Source: Heyndrickxia acidiproducens DSM 23148 (GTDB lineage: Bacteria; Bacillota; Bacilli; Bacillales; Bacillaceae_C). From it: DNA of 49,373 nt. A program made the translations under genes and the position numbers. Positions 8,764 to 20,081 of the stretch are shown here, one piece after another (position 1 is the stretch's first letter; each line of letters starts with the position of its first letter). The stretch lies in NCBI RefSeq assembly GCF_000374345.1, contig NZ_KB893996.1, positions 1 through 49,373 on the forward strand, written 5' to 3'. The notes under the pieces are model-generated. The model was not told the origin of the DNA. It ran no database searches and saw nothing but the letters and a program-made list of their open reading frames with translations.

Positions 8764-8792
8764 TTGATTATTTATCGGAAAAGTTTTATACT
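8764..8792 (+). promoter_or_regulatory. SigA promoter of metS
   Basis: ttgatt (8764-8769), exactly 17 nt, tatact (8787-8792). No T-box or S-box leader was recognised between it and metS; the leader is only about 70 nt. Confidence 0.75.
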
Positions 8793-8847
8793 TATGATTT
8801 AGGAAGTTCATGAATACGTGATAAGATGTGATGGGTGACGAGTATAA

Positions 8848-10839
<1,992 letters not shown>

Positions 10840-10949
10840 ACAGCTATTTTTCGGTAAAAAACAGGCAGCCTTCCTACTTTGTATCCATCAGGTATACGAG
10901 TACCATTTATGAAAAAGATGCCGCAAGCAGGCTGAAAAGGTTGAAAGAT

Positions 10950-11003
10950 AACATAGAGATGTTTCACGTGGAACAATATTCGACGTAGATCTCTATGTTT
11001 TCT
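10950..11003 (+). terminator. Terminator of metS with parS in its loop
   Basis: An 11-bp perfect stem (aacatagagat 10950-10960 with atctctatgtt 10989-10999) encloses a 28-nt loop and is followed by T-rich sequence. The parS site begins at the last stem base. Confidence 0.7.
10960..10975. promoter_or_regulatory. parS site for ParB/Spo0J
   Basis: tgtttcacgtggaaca is the exact reverse complement of tgttccacgtgaaaca, the B. subtilis parS consensus. ParB (Spo0J) binds such sites near the origin, spreads as CTP-dependent clamps and recruits SMC. B. subtilis also has a parS at metS, so the place is conserved. Binding is inferred. Confidence 0.92.
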
Positions 11004-11061
11004 TCATGTTTGGCAGGAAATATTAGACTGATTAAAAAATGTAAAAAGAATTTGTACGGGA

Positions 11062-11067
11062 TATAAT
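11062..11067 (+). promoter_or_regulatory. Possible -10 element before tatD
   Basis: A perfect tataat lies 23 nt before the start codon. No matching -35 at 16-18 nt was found, so this is tentative. Confidence 0.35.
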
Positions 11068-11090
11068 AGGTAAAGAAAGAGGTGCAGTAA

Positions 11091-11864
11091 ATGTTATTTG
11101 ATACACATGTGCATTTGAACGATGAAGCATTTCAGGATGATCTTGAAGCTGTCATTGAACGGGCACAGCAAGCCAGCGTCGAAAAAATGACGGTCGTGGG
11201 ATTTGACAGGCCGACGATAACAAAAGCCATGGAATTAATTGATGCATATGATTTTCTTTATGCTGCGATCGGCTGGCACCCTGTTGATGCCATCGATATG
11301 AAAGATGAGGATTTGGATTGGATTAAATCTTTGGCAGGGCATCCGAAAGTGGTGGCGATTGGTGAAATTGGACTGGACTACCACTGGGATAAGTCACCAA
11401 GGGAGATCCAACAGGACGTGTTCAGAAGGCAGATCCGGCTGGCGAATCAATTATCGCTGCCCATTATTATTCATAACCGGGAAGCAACAGAGGACTGCGT
11501 TTCAATTTTAAAAGAAGAAAATGCACAGGAAACAGGCGGGATTATGCACTGTTTCAGCGGCAGCCCGGAAACAGCAATGGAATGTATCGGCATGAATTTT
11601 TATATTTCACTGGGCGGTCCGGTCACATTTAAAAACGCGAAAAAGCCAAAAGAAGTTGCTGCTGCTGTTCCGCTTGATAAACTTTTGATTGAGACGGACT
11701 GCCCATATTTAGCGCCTCATCCTTTCCGAGGAAAAAGAAATGAACCGGCGTACGTCAAACTGGTTGCGGAACAAATCGCGGAGATTAAAGGAATTTCATA
11801 TGCTGAAGTAGCCGAACAGACCATGCGTAATGCTGAAACTTTGTTTAACATAAAGGAATCCTGA
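11091..11864 (+). CDS. yabD: TatD family metal-dependent DNase (YabD)
   Basis: A 257-residue TIM-barrel hydrolase of the TatD family. The metal ligands are visible in DTHVHLND (residues 4-11), GEIGLDYHWD (near 91-100), the histidine of IIHNRE (near 130), HCFSG (near 156) and ETDCPYLAP (near 204). Members act as 3'-5' exonucleases or deoxyribonucleases and have been linked to DNA repair and quality control. The ribosome site is agaggtg. It ends 2 nt before rnmV. In B. subtilis yabE lies between these genes; it is absent here. Confidence 0.93.
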   Translation: MLFDTHVHLNDEAFQDDLEAVIERAQQASVEKMTVVGFDRPTITKAMELIDAYDFLYAAIGWHPVDAIDMKDEDLDWIKSLAGHPKVVAIGEIGLDYHWDKSPREIQQDVFRRQIRLANQLSLPIIIHNREATEDCVSILKEENAQETGGIMHCFSGSPETAMECIGMNFYISLGGPVTFKNAKKPKEVAAAVPLDKLLIETDCPYLAPHPFRGKRNEPAYVKLVAEQIAEIKGISYAEVAEQTMRNAETLFNIKES

Positions 11865-11866
11865 AC

Positions 11867-12421
11867 ATGGGAAAAATCAAAGAGATCATTGTTGTGGAAG
11901 GGAAAGACGATACCGCGGCTGTGAAGAGGGCTGTGGATGCAGATACGATTGAAACAAACGGTTCGGCAGTTTCAGAAAGCACGATTGAAAAGATCCGGCT
12001 GGCCCAGGAAAAAAGAGGGGTCATCATCCTGACTGATCCTGATTATCCGGGCGAGAGAATCAGAAAAATCATTGCCGAAGAAGTCCCTGAATGCAAACAT
12101 GCTTTCCTCACTAAAAGAGAGGCCCGCCCATTATCAGGAAAAGGGATCGGTGTTGAACATGCCTGCCCGGAATCAATCCGAAAAGCATTGCGGGAAGCCC
12201 ATCAGATGGACCAGGACGTGCCCGAGTTGATTACACAGGAGGATTTGCTGGCCGCTGGTTTAATTGCAGGTCCGCTGGCGAGAAAGCGGAGGGAAAGGCT
12301 GGGGGATATCCTGAAAATCGGATATACAAATGGAAAACAGCTCCATAAAAGGCTGATGATCTTTCAAATAGACAAAGAAACGTTCAAGCAAGCACTCGTA
12401 CAGGTATTACAGGAGGAATAA
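11867..12421 (+). CDS. rnmV: Ribonuclease M5
   Basis: A 184-residue Toprim-domain RNase that carries out final maturation of 5S rRNA with ribosomal protein L18. The Toprim glutamate motif VVEGKDD is at residues 8-14 and the DxD motif appears as LTDPDYPGERIR near 60. The protein has the normal length. It starts 2 nt after the yabD stop and is followed by ksgA 3 nt later, so yabD-rnmV-ksgA form a tight operon. A 5S gene is present at the left end of the window. Confidence 0.95.
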   Translation: MGKIKEIIVVEGKDDTAAVKRAVDADTIETNGSAVSESTIEKIRLAQEKRGVIILTDPDYPGERIRKIIAEEVPECKHAFLTKREARPLSGKGIGVEHACPESIRKALREAHQMDQDVPELITQEDLLAAGLIAGPLARKRRERLGDILKIGYTNGKQLHKRLMIFQIDKETFKQALVQVLQEE

Positions 12422-13309
<888 letters not shown>

Positions 13310-13369
13310 AGCCGGGAACCGCTAAGATATTTAACAAGGCTGGCAATCATTATCCCGTTCATTTCGCCG

Positions 13370-13420
13370 GGGCTGGAAGAAAAGGAGAGAGGATTCTTTT
13401 TTTCTTCCAGCCCTTTCTTT
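13370..13420 (+). terminator. Terminator of ksgA
   Basis: A perfect 14-bp stem (13370-13383 with 13400-13413) with a 16-nt loop is followed by tttctttt. Confidence 0.85.
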
Positions 13421-13435
13421 TACTTGTCTGGTTTC

Positions 13436-13462
13436 ACCATTTGTTCCGGAAAGCATAGGCTA
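13436..13462 (+). promoter_or_regulatory. SigK-type promoter of yabG
   Basis: ac at 13436-13437, a 16-nt gap and cataggcta at 13454-13462 match the SigK pattern (AC and CATAnnnTA). yabG is a SigK gene in B. subtilis. The predicted start near 13470 excludes the upstream codon at 13465 as the translation start. Confidence 0.65.
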
Positions 13463-13509
13463 TAATGTCATACAGCAAGAACGAGAAGGAATTAATGGAG
13501 TTGACGATC

Positions 13510-14388
13510 ATGGATGTGGAAATCAATTCAATCGTGGGCCGGAAGTCTTACCACTGCGATATCCTGTTCAGAGTAATCGATATCCGTGAACACGGAAATC
13601 AAAAAATTGCTATTCTTTACGGGGAAGAATACCGGCTGATTGCAGATGCACCGTTTCAAGACCTTGTCAAAGTCGGCCGGGAAGAAAGATCAAAAATTTT
13701 ACAAGGCTTTCGTTCATTGGAAGAGCAATCATTTGAATTATTTAAACAGGACATCCAATTGTTAAAAGAAAAACGGGAATATGAGGCCACAAATGGTTAT
13801 AATGAGTCGCTGAGTTACTTTCAACTGCCGGGCAAAGTGCTGCATATAGACGGAGACCCCAATTATTTAAAAAAATGTTTAAGCCTCTATGAAAAGATCG
13901 GGGTAACGGTGTACGGCGCCCATTGTTATGAAAAAGAAATGCCCTATAAAATCGGGCCGCTTTTAGAAAAATACCAGCCGAATATACTGGTGGTTACAGG
14001 CCATGATGCATACTTAAAATCAGTCGGCAAAAAAACGGACCTGAGTGCGTACCGCCATTCCAAATCATTTGTAAAAACGGTGATGGAGGCGAGAAAAAAG
14101 GTTCCGAGCCTCGATCAGCTTGTGATTTTTGCCGGGGCCTGCCAGTCGCATTTTGAATCTTTAATTCAGGCCGGGGCGAATTTTGCCAGTTCCCCGTTGC
14201 GCGTCAATATTCATGCCCTGGATCCTGTTTATATTGTCGCAAAAATCTGTTACACCTCATTTATGGAACAGGTAAATGTATGGGATGTGATCCGCAATAC
14301 ACTGACAGGTCAGAAAGGGCTGGGCGGCATCGAAACAAAAGGCGTATTGAGGACAGGTATGCCGTATAAACCGGTTGAAGAGGAATAG
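13510..14388 (+). CDS. yabG: Sporulation-specific protease YabG
   Basis: A 292-residue protein of the YabG family, a mother-cell cysteine-type protease that trims coat proteins such as SpoIVA and SafA. The conserved segments VRxKSY-like start (VGRKSYHCDILFRV), PGKVLHIDGDPNYLKKC, VVTGHDAY and AGACQSHFESLIQAGANFASSP are present; the last includes the likely catalytic Cys. The ATG at 13510 is chosen because it matches the family's N-terminus and has tggag 9 nt upstream; ATG 13495 is an alternative. It stands alone with a SigK-type promoter. Confidence 0.94.
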   Translation: MDVEINSIVGRKSYHCDILFRVIDIREHGNQKIAILYGEEYRLIADAPFQDLVKVGREERSKILQGFRSLEEQSFELFKQDIQLLKEKREYEATNGYNESLSYFQLPGKVLHIDGDPNYLKKCLSLYEKIGVTVYGAHCYEKEMPYKIGPLLEKYQPNILVVTGHDAYLKSVGKKTDLSAYRHSKSFVKTVMEARKKVPSLDQLVIFAGACQSHFESLIQAGANFASSPLRVNIHALDPVYIVAKICYTSFMEQVNVWDVIRNTLTGQKGLGGIETKGVLRTGMPYKPVEEE

Positions 14389-14392
14389 AAAG

Positions 14393-14412
14393 GGATCTGA
14401 GCGCTCAGATCC
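14393..14412. repeat. 20-bp perfect palindrome after yabG
   Basis: ggatctgagcgctcagatcc reads the same on both strands. It may be part of the yabG terminator, but only a weak T tract (tgttt near 14423) follows. A protein-binding site is also possible. Confidence 0.5.
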
Positions 14413-14497
14413 TCTGCCTGCTCTGTTTTACATAATTCGGCCCAATTTGGTCAAGACTACGGATATGGAAAAATTGGTCGCTGGCATGTAAAAAATA

Positions 14498-14527
14498 TTG
14501 ACAGATGTACTGTTTCATTGTTAAAAT
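14498..14527 (+). promoter_or_regulatory. Upstream promoter of veg
   Basis: ttgaca (14498-14503), 18 nt, taaaat (14522-14527). It forms a tandem pair with the next promoter, as in B. subtilis veg. Confidence 0.65.
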
Positions 14528-14538
14528 ATATGTTTTGT

Positions 14539-14567
14539 TTGACCTTTTCCACATCCTATGTTACAAT
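14539..14567 (+). promoter_or_regulatory. Strong SigA promoter of veg
   Basis: ttgacc (14539-14544), 17 nt, tacaat (14562-14567), nearly the classical Pveg, one of the strongest B. subtilis promoters. Confidence 0.88.
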
Positions 14568-14590
14568 GAAAATTAGTGAGGTGGAGCGAA

Positions 14591-14842
14591 ATGCCAAAAA
14601 CATTAACTGACATTAAAAAATCCTTGGATTCAAACTTAGGAAAACGATTAATGTTAAAAGCTAATGGTGGACGAAGAAAAACGATTGAACGTTCTGGTGT
14701 TTTGGCAGAAACTTATCCATCAGTTTTTGTCATCGAATTAGATCAGGAGGAAAATGCATTTGAACGTGTTTCCTACAGCTATGCAGATGTCCTGACTGAA
14801 ACCGTACAACTTGTCTTTATGGATAAACAACAAGAATTGTAA
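14591..14842 (+). CDS. veg: Veg protein
   Basis: An 83-residue small abundant protein. In B. subtilis Veg stimulates biofilm matrix genes by counteracting SinR; the mechanism is incomplete. The conserved core [31 protein letters not shown] and [14 protein letters not shown] is present. The ATG at 14591 follows aggtgg with about 8 nt spacing; the GTG at 14576 overlaps the ribosome site and is rejected. It is transcribed alone from two SigA promoters and ends at a hairpin. Confidence 0.95.
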   Translation: MPKTLTDIKKSLDSNLGKRLMLKANGGRRKTIERSGVLAETYPSVFVIELDQEENAFERVSYSYADVLTETVQLVFMDKQQEL

Positions 14843-14850
14843 TATAAGTA

Positions 14851-14877
14851 GCAGCAGACAATTGTTTGCTGTTTTTG
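14851..14877 (+). terminator. Terminator of veg
   Basis: A 9-bp stem with G-U pairs (gcagcagac 14851-14859 with gtttgctgt 14864-14872) followed by five T. Confidence 0.8.
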
Positions 14878-14956
14878 CTTGTTTTCGAAAATTGAAAGGT
14901 GCCGGGACGGATTTTCCCTGCAAGATTCCACCGCTCCAACACAGGCGGGAGCCCGC

Positions 14957-14986
14957 TCATAATTCCGTATGGATCGACACATACTA
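14957..14986 (+). promoter_or_regulatory. SigG-type promoter of sspF
   Basis: catacta (14980-14986) is the exact SigG -10 motif. tcataa lies 17 nt upstream and resembles the SigF/SigG -35. It predicts a leader of about 100 nt, long for an ssp gene. Confidence 0.6.
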
Positions 14987-15092
14987 CCCCTATGGCATGC
15001 ATGGCGATGATTGATTTTCAAACCGATTGAAAGGAATGGGCAGTTAGCTGCTGAAGGGCACGCTCATTCTGAAAAGGGGGAACTGGGATCAT

Positions 15093-15269
15093 ATGAGCCG
15101 AAGAAGAGGGATCATGTCTGAACGGTTTAAAGAAGAGCTGGCAAAGGATCTGGGGTTTTATGATGTTGTCCAAAAAGAAGGTTGGGGCGGCATCAAGGCC
15201 CGTGATGCCGGGAATATGGTGAAGCGTGCCATTGAACTTGCAGAACAGCAATTAGCTGGCGGAAAATAA
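15093..15269 (+). CDS. sspF: Alpha/beta-family small acid-soluble spore protein SspF
   Basis: A 58-residue DNA-binding spore protein, made in the forespore and degraded on germination. It starts [20 protein letters not shown] and contains [24 protein letters not shown], characteristic of SspF rather than the major SASPs. The ribosome site aaaaggggg lies 12 nt before the ATG. It follows veg as in B. subtilis. A SigG-type -10 element is found upstream and a strong terminator downstream. Confidence 0.95.
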   Translation: MSRRRGIMSERFKEELAKDLGFYDVVQKEGWGGIKARDAGNMVKRAIELAEQQLAGGK

Positions 15270-15315
15270 CCGGGCATTTGAACCATCGGAAACATTTGAT
15301 AACAATCGCATGCCT

Positions 15316-15345
15316 AAAGGCCGGGGGTTTCCCCGGCCTTTTTTC
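15316..15345 (+). terminator. Terminator of sspF
   Basis: A perfect 11-bp stem (aaaggccgggg 15316-15326 with ccccggccttt 15331-15341), a 4-nt loop and a T run. Confidence 0.92.
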
Positions 15346-15610
15346 GCGCTTGTAGAGCTGTTTTAAGGGGGCTTGGTAAAGAGGGGAGGGTCTTTACTTG
15401 TACCTGGCTTAAAAAACATGTATGGAGGCTCTGTGCGCGCCAAACGGGTGCCTGGCTGCTGTAAGGCTGTCCAACGGGTTCATTTCCTGCCGCATTGTTC
15501 AAGAATAATATCATATTTATGTAAATATTTGGCGAGCATTATGTTAGAATAAGAAAAATAAAGCATAGGAATTTTTTTGCGGTTAGTTGGATTAGAAGTA
15601 GGTGGACGTA
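15346..15610 (+). other. Gap between sspF and ispE
   Basis: No gene is seen. Two related degenerate pieces, gtacctggc near 15399 and gtgcctggc near 15449, suggest decayed short repeats. The 3' half is AT-rich, with a possible -10 tagaat near 15546 that lacks a good -35. Confidence 0.4.
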
Positions 15611-16483
15611 TTGAAACTGTTAGTCAAAGCCCCGGCAAAAATCAATTTATCGCTGGATGTACTCCGCAGGCGCGAGGATGGCTATCATGAGGTGGAAATG
15701 GTGATGACAACCATTGACCTCGCAGACCATATCGAACTTTCCGAGAGGAGCAGCCGGGAGATCGAAATTGTTTCCCAAAACCGCTTTGTTCCCGATGACA
15801 AGCGGAATCTGGCATACCAGGCTGCACAATTATTGAGGGAACGCTTTCAAATTAAGCGGGGTGTCTCGATCGCAATCAATAAGATGATCCCTGTTGCTGC
15901 CGGCCTGGCCGGAGGAAGTAGTGATGCGGCTGCTACACTGAGAGGGCTGAATGAATTATGGAAACTTGGTTTGTCCCTGGACCAATTGGCGCAACTCGGA
16001 GCAGAAATCGGTTCTGATGTGTCTTTTTGTGTTTACGGCGGAACAGCACTTGCAAAAGGCAGAGGCGAGAAAATCACACGGCTGCCGCCGCCCCCGAATT
16101 GCTGGGTGATTTTGGCGAAACCTTCCATCGGTGTATCAACAGCTGAAATTTACCGGCAGCTGAATTTGAATCAGGTTGTTCATCCGGATATTCCCAGCAT
16201 GATTGAAGCCATTCGCCGCCAGGATTTCCAGCAAATATGCCGGGTAGCAGGAAATGTCCTGGAAAGTGTGACATTAAGTGGATATCCGCAAGTCAAGCAA
16301 ATTAAAGACCAGATGAAGCGTTTTGGGGCGGATCTTGTTTTAATGAGCGGAAGCGGGCCGACTGTTTTCGGGCTTGTTCGGTATGATTCCCGTCTGCAAA
16401 GGATTTATAACGGATTAAGGGGATTTTGTGACCAGGTTTATGCTGTCCGTTTAATTGGAGAACGCGAACAATATCTAAATTAA
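15611..16483 (+). CDS. ispE: 4-diphosphocytidyl-2-C-methyl-D-erythritol kinase
   Basis: A 290-residue GHMP kinase of the MEP isoprenoid pathway, phosphorylating the 2-hydroxyl of CDP-methylerythritol. AKINLSLDV (catalytic Lys near residue 10), [19 protein letters not shown] (ATP loop near 96-114) and [10 protein letters not shown] near 250 are present. TTG 15611 is preferred over GTG 15602, because taggtgg sits just upstream of it and the length matches B. subtilis (289). It precedes purR in the usual order. Confidence 0.95.
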   Translation: MKLLVKAPAKINLSLDVLRRREDGYHEVEMVMTTIDLADHIELSERSSREIEIVSQNRFVPDDKRNLAYQAAQLLRERFQIKRGVSIAINKMIPVAAGLAGGSSDAAATLRGLNELWKLGLSLDQLAQLGAEIGSDVSFCVYGGTALAKGRGEKITRLPPPPNCWVILAKPSIGVSTAEIYRQLNLNQVVHPDIPSMIEAIRRQDFQQICRVAGNVLESVTLSGYPQVKQIKDQMKRFGADLVLMSGSGPTVFGLVRYDSRLQRIYNGLRGFCDQVYAVRLIGEREQYLN

Positions 16484-16506
16484 TGATAAAAACGTACGGT
16501 TTTTAT

Positions 16507-16534
16507 TTGCAAGCAGACAAAATTATTGTATATT
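16507..16534 (+). promoter_or_regulatory. Probable SigA promoter of purR
   Basis: ttgcaa (16507-16512), 16 nt, tatatt (16529-16534). PurR autoregulates in B. subtilis, but I did not find a clear PurBox pair here. Confidence 0.5.
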
Positions 16535-16692
16535 TATTGTATCAATGAAACTGACAAAGAATACCGGTACCCGGCTGTTTTGGAATTGCCTTATGAACGA
16601 AAAGTTTTTAAAAAAAGGCGGTAATTCCTCTCGATGATTCCTGCAAGGTGCCTGTGCTTTTGATCAGTTTGAATGTAACGGGGGTTTTCGAA

Positions 16693-17544
16693 GTGAAATT
16701 TCGGCGAAGTGAACGGCTTGTTGATATGACGCATTATTTATTGCAAAGGCCCAGGATTTTGGTTCCCCTCAGTTTTTTTGCTGATCGTTATAATTCTGCC
16801 AAATCTTCCATCAGTGAAGATTTGGCGATTATTAAAGAAACATTTGAAAAGCGCGGGGTCGGCACATTGCAAACGATTCCCGGGGCAGCCGGCGGTGTGA
16901 AGTTTATCTCCGGGGTAAGCAAGGAAGAGGCAGTGGACGTAATCGAAAATTTGTGCAAACGGATGGAAGACCCCGGGCGGCTGTTGCCGGGCGAGTATTT
17001 GTATATGACCGATCTTATTGGAAACCCGCAGGTCGTGAATGAGGTCGGTAAATTATTGGCATCCGCTTTTGCAGACAAGGAAATCGACACAATCATGACG
17101 GTTGCTACAAAAGGCATTCCGATCGCACTGGCAACGGCAACCTTTTTAAATGTCCCGGTGGTCATTGTCCGTAACGACAGCAAGGTAACAGAAGGACCGA
17201 CAGTCAGTATCAATTATGTTTCCGGATCTCAAAAAAGGATACAAACCATGGTGTTGTCGAAAAGAAGCCTGAAGGAAGGGGCAAAAGTACTGATTGTCGA
17301 TGATTTTATGAAAGCAGGCGGCACGATTAACGGAATGATGAACCTGTTAAAAGAATTCAATGCGTTTGTTGCCGGCATTGGCGTTCTGGTAGAGTCGGAA
17401 GATATACAGGAACGCCTCGTAGATGATTATGTGTCCTTGGTTAAATTAATGGATGTAGACGTCCGGAGGCAGCAAATCAAAGTGGTTGAAGGTAATTACT
17501 TTTCTAAAGTACACGGATTTCTGAAGGAGGAGGAAGTAAATTGA
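16693..17544 (+). CDS. purR: Purine operon repressor PurR
   Basis: A 283-residue regulator with an N-terminal winged helix (residues 1-75, [13 protein letters not shown]) and a C-terminal phosphoribosyltransferase-fold domain. The PRPP motif [13 protein letters not shown] near residue 200 binds PRPP, which acts as inducer in B. subtilis (ppGpp as antiinducer). The GTG at 16693 matches the conserved start [13 protein letters not shown] and follows cggggg; the codon at 16648 would add unrelated residues. The last bases overlap the ridA start, so the two are coupled. Confidence 0.95.
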   Translation: MKFRRSERLVDMTHYLLQRPRILVPLSFFADRYNSAKSSISEDLAIIKETFEKRGVGTLQTIPGAAGGVKFISGVSKEEAVDVIENLCKRMEDPGRLLPGEYLYMTDLIGNPQVVNEVGKLLASAFADKEIDTIMTVATKGIPIALATATFLNVPVVIVRNDSKVTEGPTVSINYVSGSQKRIQTMVLSKRSLKEGAKVLIVDDFMKAGGTINGMMNLLKEFNAFVAGIGVLVESEDIQERLVDDYVSLVKLMDVDVRRQQIKVVEGNYFSKVHGFLKEEEVN

Positions 17545-17915
17545 AAACAGTAGCAACAGAACACGCACCACAAGCAATCGGGCCTTATTCACAAGGTGTG
17601 ATTGCAGGCAGTTACTTATTTACTTCAGGACAAATTCCACTCAAAGCAGATGGAACTTTGGTAAAAGGCGGGATAAAGGAGCAGACGCATCAAGTGCTGC
17701 AGAATCTGCAGGCGGTTCTTGAAGAAGCGGGTGCCTCATTCGATACCGTTGTAAAAACAACCGTGTTTATTAAAGATATGAATGATTTTGCGGATGTCAA
17801 CGAAGTATACGGATCTTACTTCACGGCACATAAACCGGCCCGTTCCTGCGTGGAAGTCGCACGGCTGCCGAAAGATGCCGGAGTTGAAATAGAAGTGACC
17901 GCACTGATCCCGTAA
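17541..17915 (+). CDS. ridA: RidA family enamine/imine deaminase (YabJ)
   Basis: A 124-residue YjgF/YER057c/UK114-type trimeric protein that hydrolyses reactive enamines and imines such as 2-aminoacrylate; in B. subtilis YabJ is also linked to purR regulation. The family signature [19 protein letters not shown] is at residues 102-120, with the arginine that binds the carboxylate. The TTG start overlaps the purR stop and is preceded by aaggaggagg. Confidence 0.95.
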   Translation: MKTVATEHAPQAIGPYSQGVIAGSYLFTSGQIPLKADGTLVKGGIKEQTHQVLQNLQAVLEEAGASFDTVVKTTVFIKDMNDFADVNEVYGSYFTAHKPARSCVEVARLPKDAGVEIEVTALIP

Positions 17916-18034
17916 CAGGCGCCATCCATCAGCATGTCATAACTGATTCTGCAGCAGTTGGCACGGGAGGCGCTGCACCTGTTCCAATTCTATTTAACCT
18001 TTTTAAAAATCATAGAATTTTTTTCTAAAAAAGA

Positions 18035-18062
18035 AGGAAAAATTTCAAAGTATGTTGAATTC
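18035..18062 (+). promoter_or_regulatory. SigH-type promoter of spoVG
   Basis: aggaaaa (18035-18041), 12 nt, gttgaattc (18054-18062) fits the SigH consensus (RnAGGAwww and RnnGAATww). The region upstream is very AT-rich, as expected for an AbrB target. A SigA alternative, ttgaat-N16-tactat, overlaps it. Confidence 0.75.
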
Positions 18063-18102
18063 TTAAAAAGAACCCGTACTATAAGACCAAGGTGGTGATA
18101 GA

Positions 18103-18396
18103 ATGGAAGTAACAGATGTCAGGCTGCGCCGTGTCCATACAGAAGGCAGGATGAGAGCGATTGCATCTATTACAATGGATAATGAATTTGTTGTCCACGA
18201 TATTCGCGTCATTGACGGCAACAACGGCTTATTTGTTGCAATGCCCAGTAAAAGGACTCCCGATGGCGAATTTAGAGATATCGCCCACCCAATTAATTCG
18301 GGGACGCGCAGTAAAATCCATGATGCCGTTTTGTCGGAATATCATCGTTTAGGGGAAATGGATGAAGTGGAATTTGAAGAAGCTGGCGCGTCATAA
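18103..18396 (+). CDS. spoVG: Septation/RNA-binding regulator SpoVG
   Basis: A 97-residue small nucleic-acid-binding protein. In B. subtilis it affects asymmetric septation and spore cortex, and in other Firmicutes it binds RNA or DNA as a global regulator. The sequence is nearly identical to the B. subtilis protein ([40 protein letters not shown]). The ribosome site is aaggtggtg. It is transcribed alone from a SigH-type promoter, ahead of glmU as in B. subtilis. Confidence 0.97.
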   Translation: MEVTDVRLRRVHTEGRMRAIASITMDNEFVVHDIRVIDGNNGLFVAMPSKRTPDGEFRDIAHPINSGTRSKIHDAVLSEYHRLGEMDEVEFEEAGAS

Positions 18397-18411
18397 TAGA
18401 ATATTTGCAAC

Positions 18412-18446
18412 AAGAGCCTACTTCAAAAGTAAGGCTCTTCTTTTTT
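18412..18446 (+). terminator. Terminator of spoVG
   Basis: aagagcctac pairs with gtaaggctctt (one bulge), followed by a T-rich tail. Confidence 0.85.
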
Positions 18447-18506
18447 CGGACTGTTCCATTTCAGTCCGGGCTGCCGCCGCTCATTCCCTGGAAGCCGGGA
18501 GGAGAG

Positions 18507-18671
18507 ATGGAATATAAACGGCAAAGTTTTTCTCACATCCGCCCGGTTAAACAGCCTCCCGCTACTACCGATTCAGCCACGATCCCGCCATATTATCCAA
18601 TTGTAAATAATTGTATTTCCCCGTGTTTCCTTGAAATAATGGGCTATTTAAGATATATTTTGTATGGATAA
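18507..18671 (+). CDS. Possible 54-residue small ORF before glmU
   Basis: An ATG directly after gggaggag opens a 54-codon frame beginning [16 protein letters not shown] and ending at 18671. I recognise no family. The ribosome site is close to the start (about 2-4 nt), the frame runs through the glmU promoter, and no dedicated promoter is evident. It is listed because the ribosome site is strong; chance is the likelier explanation. Confidence 0.15.
   Translation: MEYKRQSFSHIRPVKQPPATTDSATIPPYYPIVNNCISPCFLEIMGYLRYILYG
18631..18659 (+). promoter_or_regulatory. SigA promoter of glmU-prs
   Basis: ttgaaa (18631-18636), 17 nt, tatatt (18654-18659), about 35 nt before the glmU start. Confidence 0.75.
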
Positions 18672-18694
18672 AAAGGTTTATTGGGGGATCATAC

Positions 18695-20068
18695 ATGACA
18701 AATAGATTCGCTGTACTCTTAGCTGCAGGCCGGGGAACCCGAATGAAATCTAAATTGTATAAAGTATTGCATCCTGTATGCGGGAAGCCAATGGTGATGC
18801 ATGTTGTTGATGCAATTTCGCAGCTGAATATGAAAAAAACAGTGACAGTTGTCGGGCATGGTGCAGAAGATGTCCGGGCACAACTGGAAGGCAGGACTGA
18901 TTTTGTTTTACAGCAGGAACAATTGGGAACCGGCCACGCCGTGCTGCAGACGGAACCGGTATTGGGGAAGGAAAACGGCGTCACTTTGGTCGTTTGCGGT
19001 GACACCCCCTTATTGCAGGCACAAACGCTGGAGGCGCTTTTGCAGGAGCATGAATCCCGCCAGGCGAAAGTGACAATTTTAACCGCACAGGCATCCGACC
19101 CAACCGGTTACGGGCGGATTATCCGCAACGAATCGGGGCTTGTCGACAAAATCGTCGAACATAAAGATGCCACAGCGGAAGAACGAAACATTAAGGAAAT
19201 CAATACAGGCGTTTATTGTTTTGATAATCAGGCGTTATTTAAAGCGTTAAAGCAAGTAACGAATGATAATGCCCAGGGTGAATATTATCTTCCTGATGTT
19301 GTCGGGATTCTAACTGCCCGCGGTGAAACAGTGGTTGCTTATCAAACGGAAAGCCTGGAAGAAACTTTAGGCGTCAATGACCGTGTCCAGCTTGCTGAAG
19401 CTGAGAAGATGATGAGAAAACGCATTAATGAACGGCATATGACAAATGGTGTGACGATGATGGATCCTGAGCAAACGTATATTGAAGCCGATGTCGTGAT
19501 TGGCCGTGATACCATTATTTATCCGGGAACAAAAATTTCCGGCAAGTCAGTAATCGGAGAAGATTGTAAAATAGGCCCGCAATCGGATATTACCGATTGC
19601 AAAATTGGGGACGGTACTGTAGTCCGCCAATCTGTGGCAGAACAAAGTGAAATCGGTGCCCATGTCCAGATCGGCCCGTATGCCCATATCCGCCCTGAAT
19701 CTGCTATATTTGACGAAGTGAAGATCGGAAACTTCGTGGAAGTTAAAAAATCGATGGTGGGAAAGGGCAGCAAAGCATCCCATTTGACATATATCGGCGA
19801 TGCAGAAGTCGGATCCGGCGTGAACATCGGCTGCGGTACGATTACTGTAAATTATGATGGCAAAAATAAATACCTTACAAAAATTGCAGATGGTGTTTTT
19901 GTCGGCTGCAACTCCAATTTGGTTGCTCCTGTAACAATCGGAAAAAATGCTTATATTGCAGCCGGCTCCACGATAACGGAAGATGTACCGGGTGAAGCGC
20001 TGTCCATTGCGCGTGCCCGCCAGGTTAACAAGGAAAACTATGTCCACAAATTAAAACACAAACAATAA
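18695..20068 (+). CDS. glmU: Bifunctional GlcNAc-1-P uridyltransferase / GlcN-1-P acetyltransferase
   Basis: A 457-residue bifunctional enzyme making UDP-GlcNAc for peptidoglycan and teichoic acids. The N-terminal uridyltransferase has [19 protein letters not shown] (residues 8-26) and the C-terminal half is a left-handed beta-helix of hexapeptide repeats (from about 260, e.g. [13 protein letters not shown]) with the acetyltransferase residues near VEVKKS and NYDGKNKY. The start follows tggggga. prs begins 13 nt downstream, the conserved gcaD-prs-ctc order. Confidence 0.97.
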   Translation: MTNRFAVLLAAGRGTRMKSKLYKVLHPVCGKPMVMHVVDAISQLNMKKTVTVVGHGAEDVRAQLEGRTDFVLQQEQLGTGHAVLQTEPVLGKENGVTLVVCGDTPLLQAQTLEALLQEHESRQAKVTILTAQASDPTGYGRIIRNESGLVDKIVEHKDATAEERNIKEINTGVYCFDNQALFKALKQVTNDNAQGEYYLPDVVGILTARGETVVAYQTESLEETLGVNDRVQLAEAEKMMRKRINERHMTNGVTMMDPEQTYIEADVVIGRDTIIYPGTKISGKSVIGEDCKIGPQSDITDCKIGDGTVVRQSVAEQSEIGAHVQIGPYAHIRPESAIFDEVKIGNFVEVKKSMVGKGSKASHLTYIGDAEVGSGVNIGCGTITVNYDGKNKYLTKIADGVFVGCNSNLVAPVTIGKNAYIAAGSTITEDVPGEALSIARARQVNKENYVHKLKHKQ

Positions 20069-20081
20069 TTGGAGGTCCATC

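Noticed and set aside
15399..15460. gtacctggc and gtgcctggc as members of a known repeat
   Set aside because: Two short degenerate matches are too little to define a repeat.
18405..18671. An 88-codon frame after spoVG
   Set aside because: Its first part lies in the spoVG terminator hairpin; only the inner ATG at 18507 has a ribosome site.
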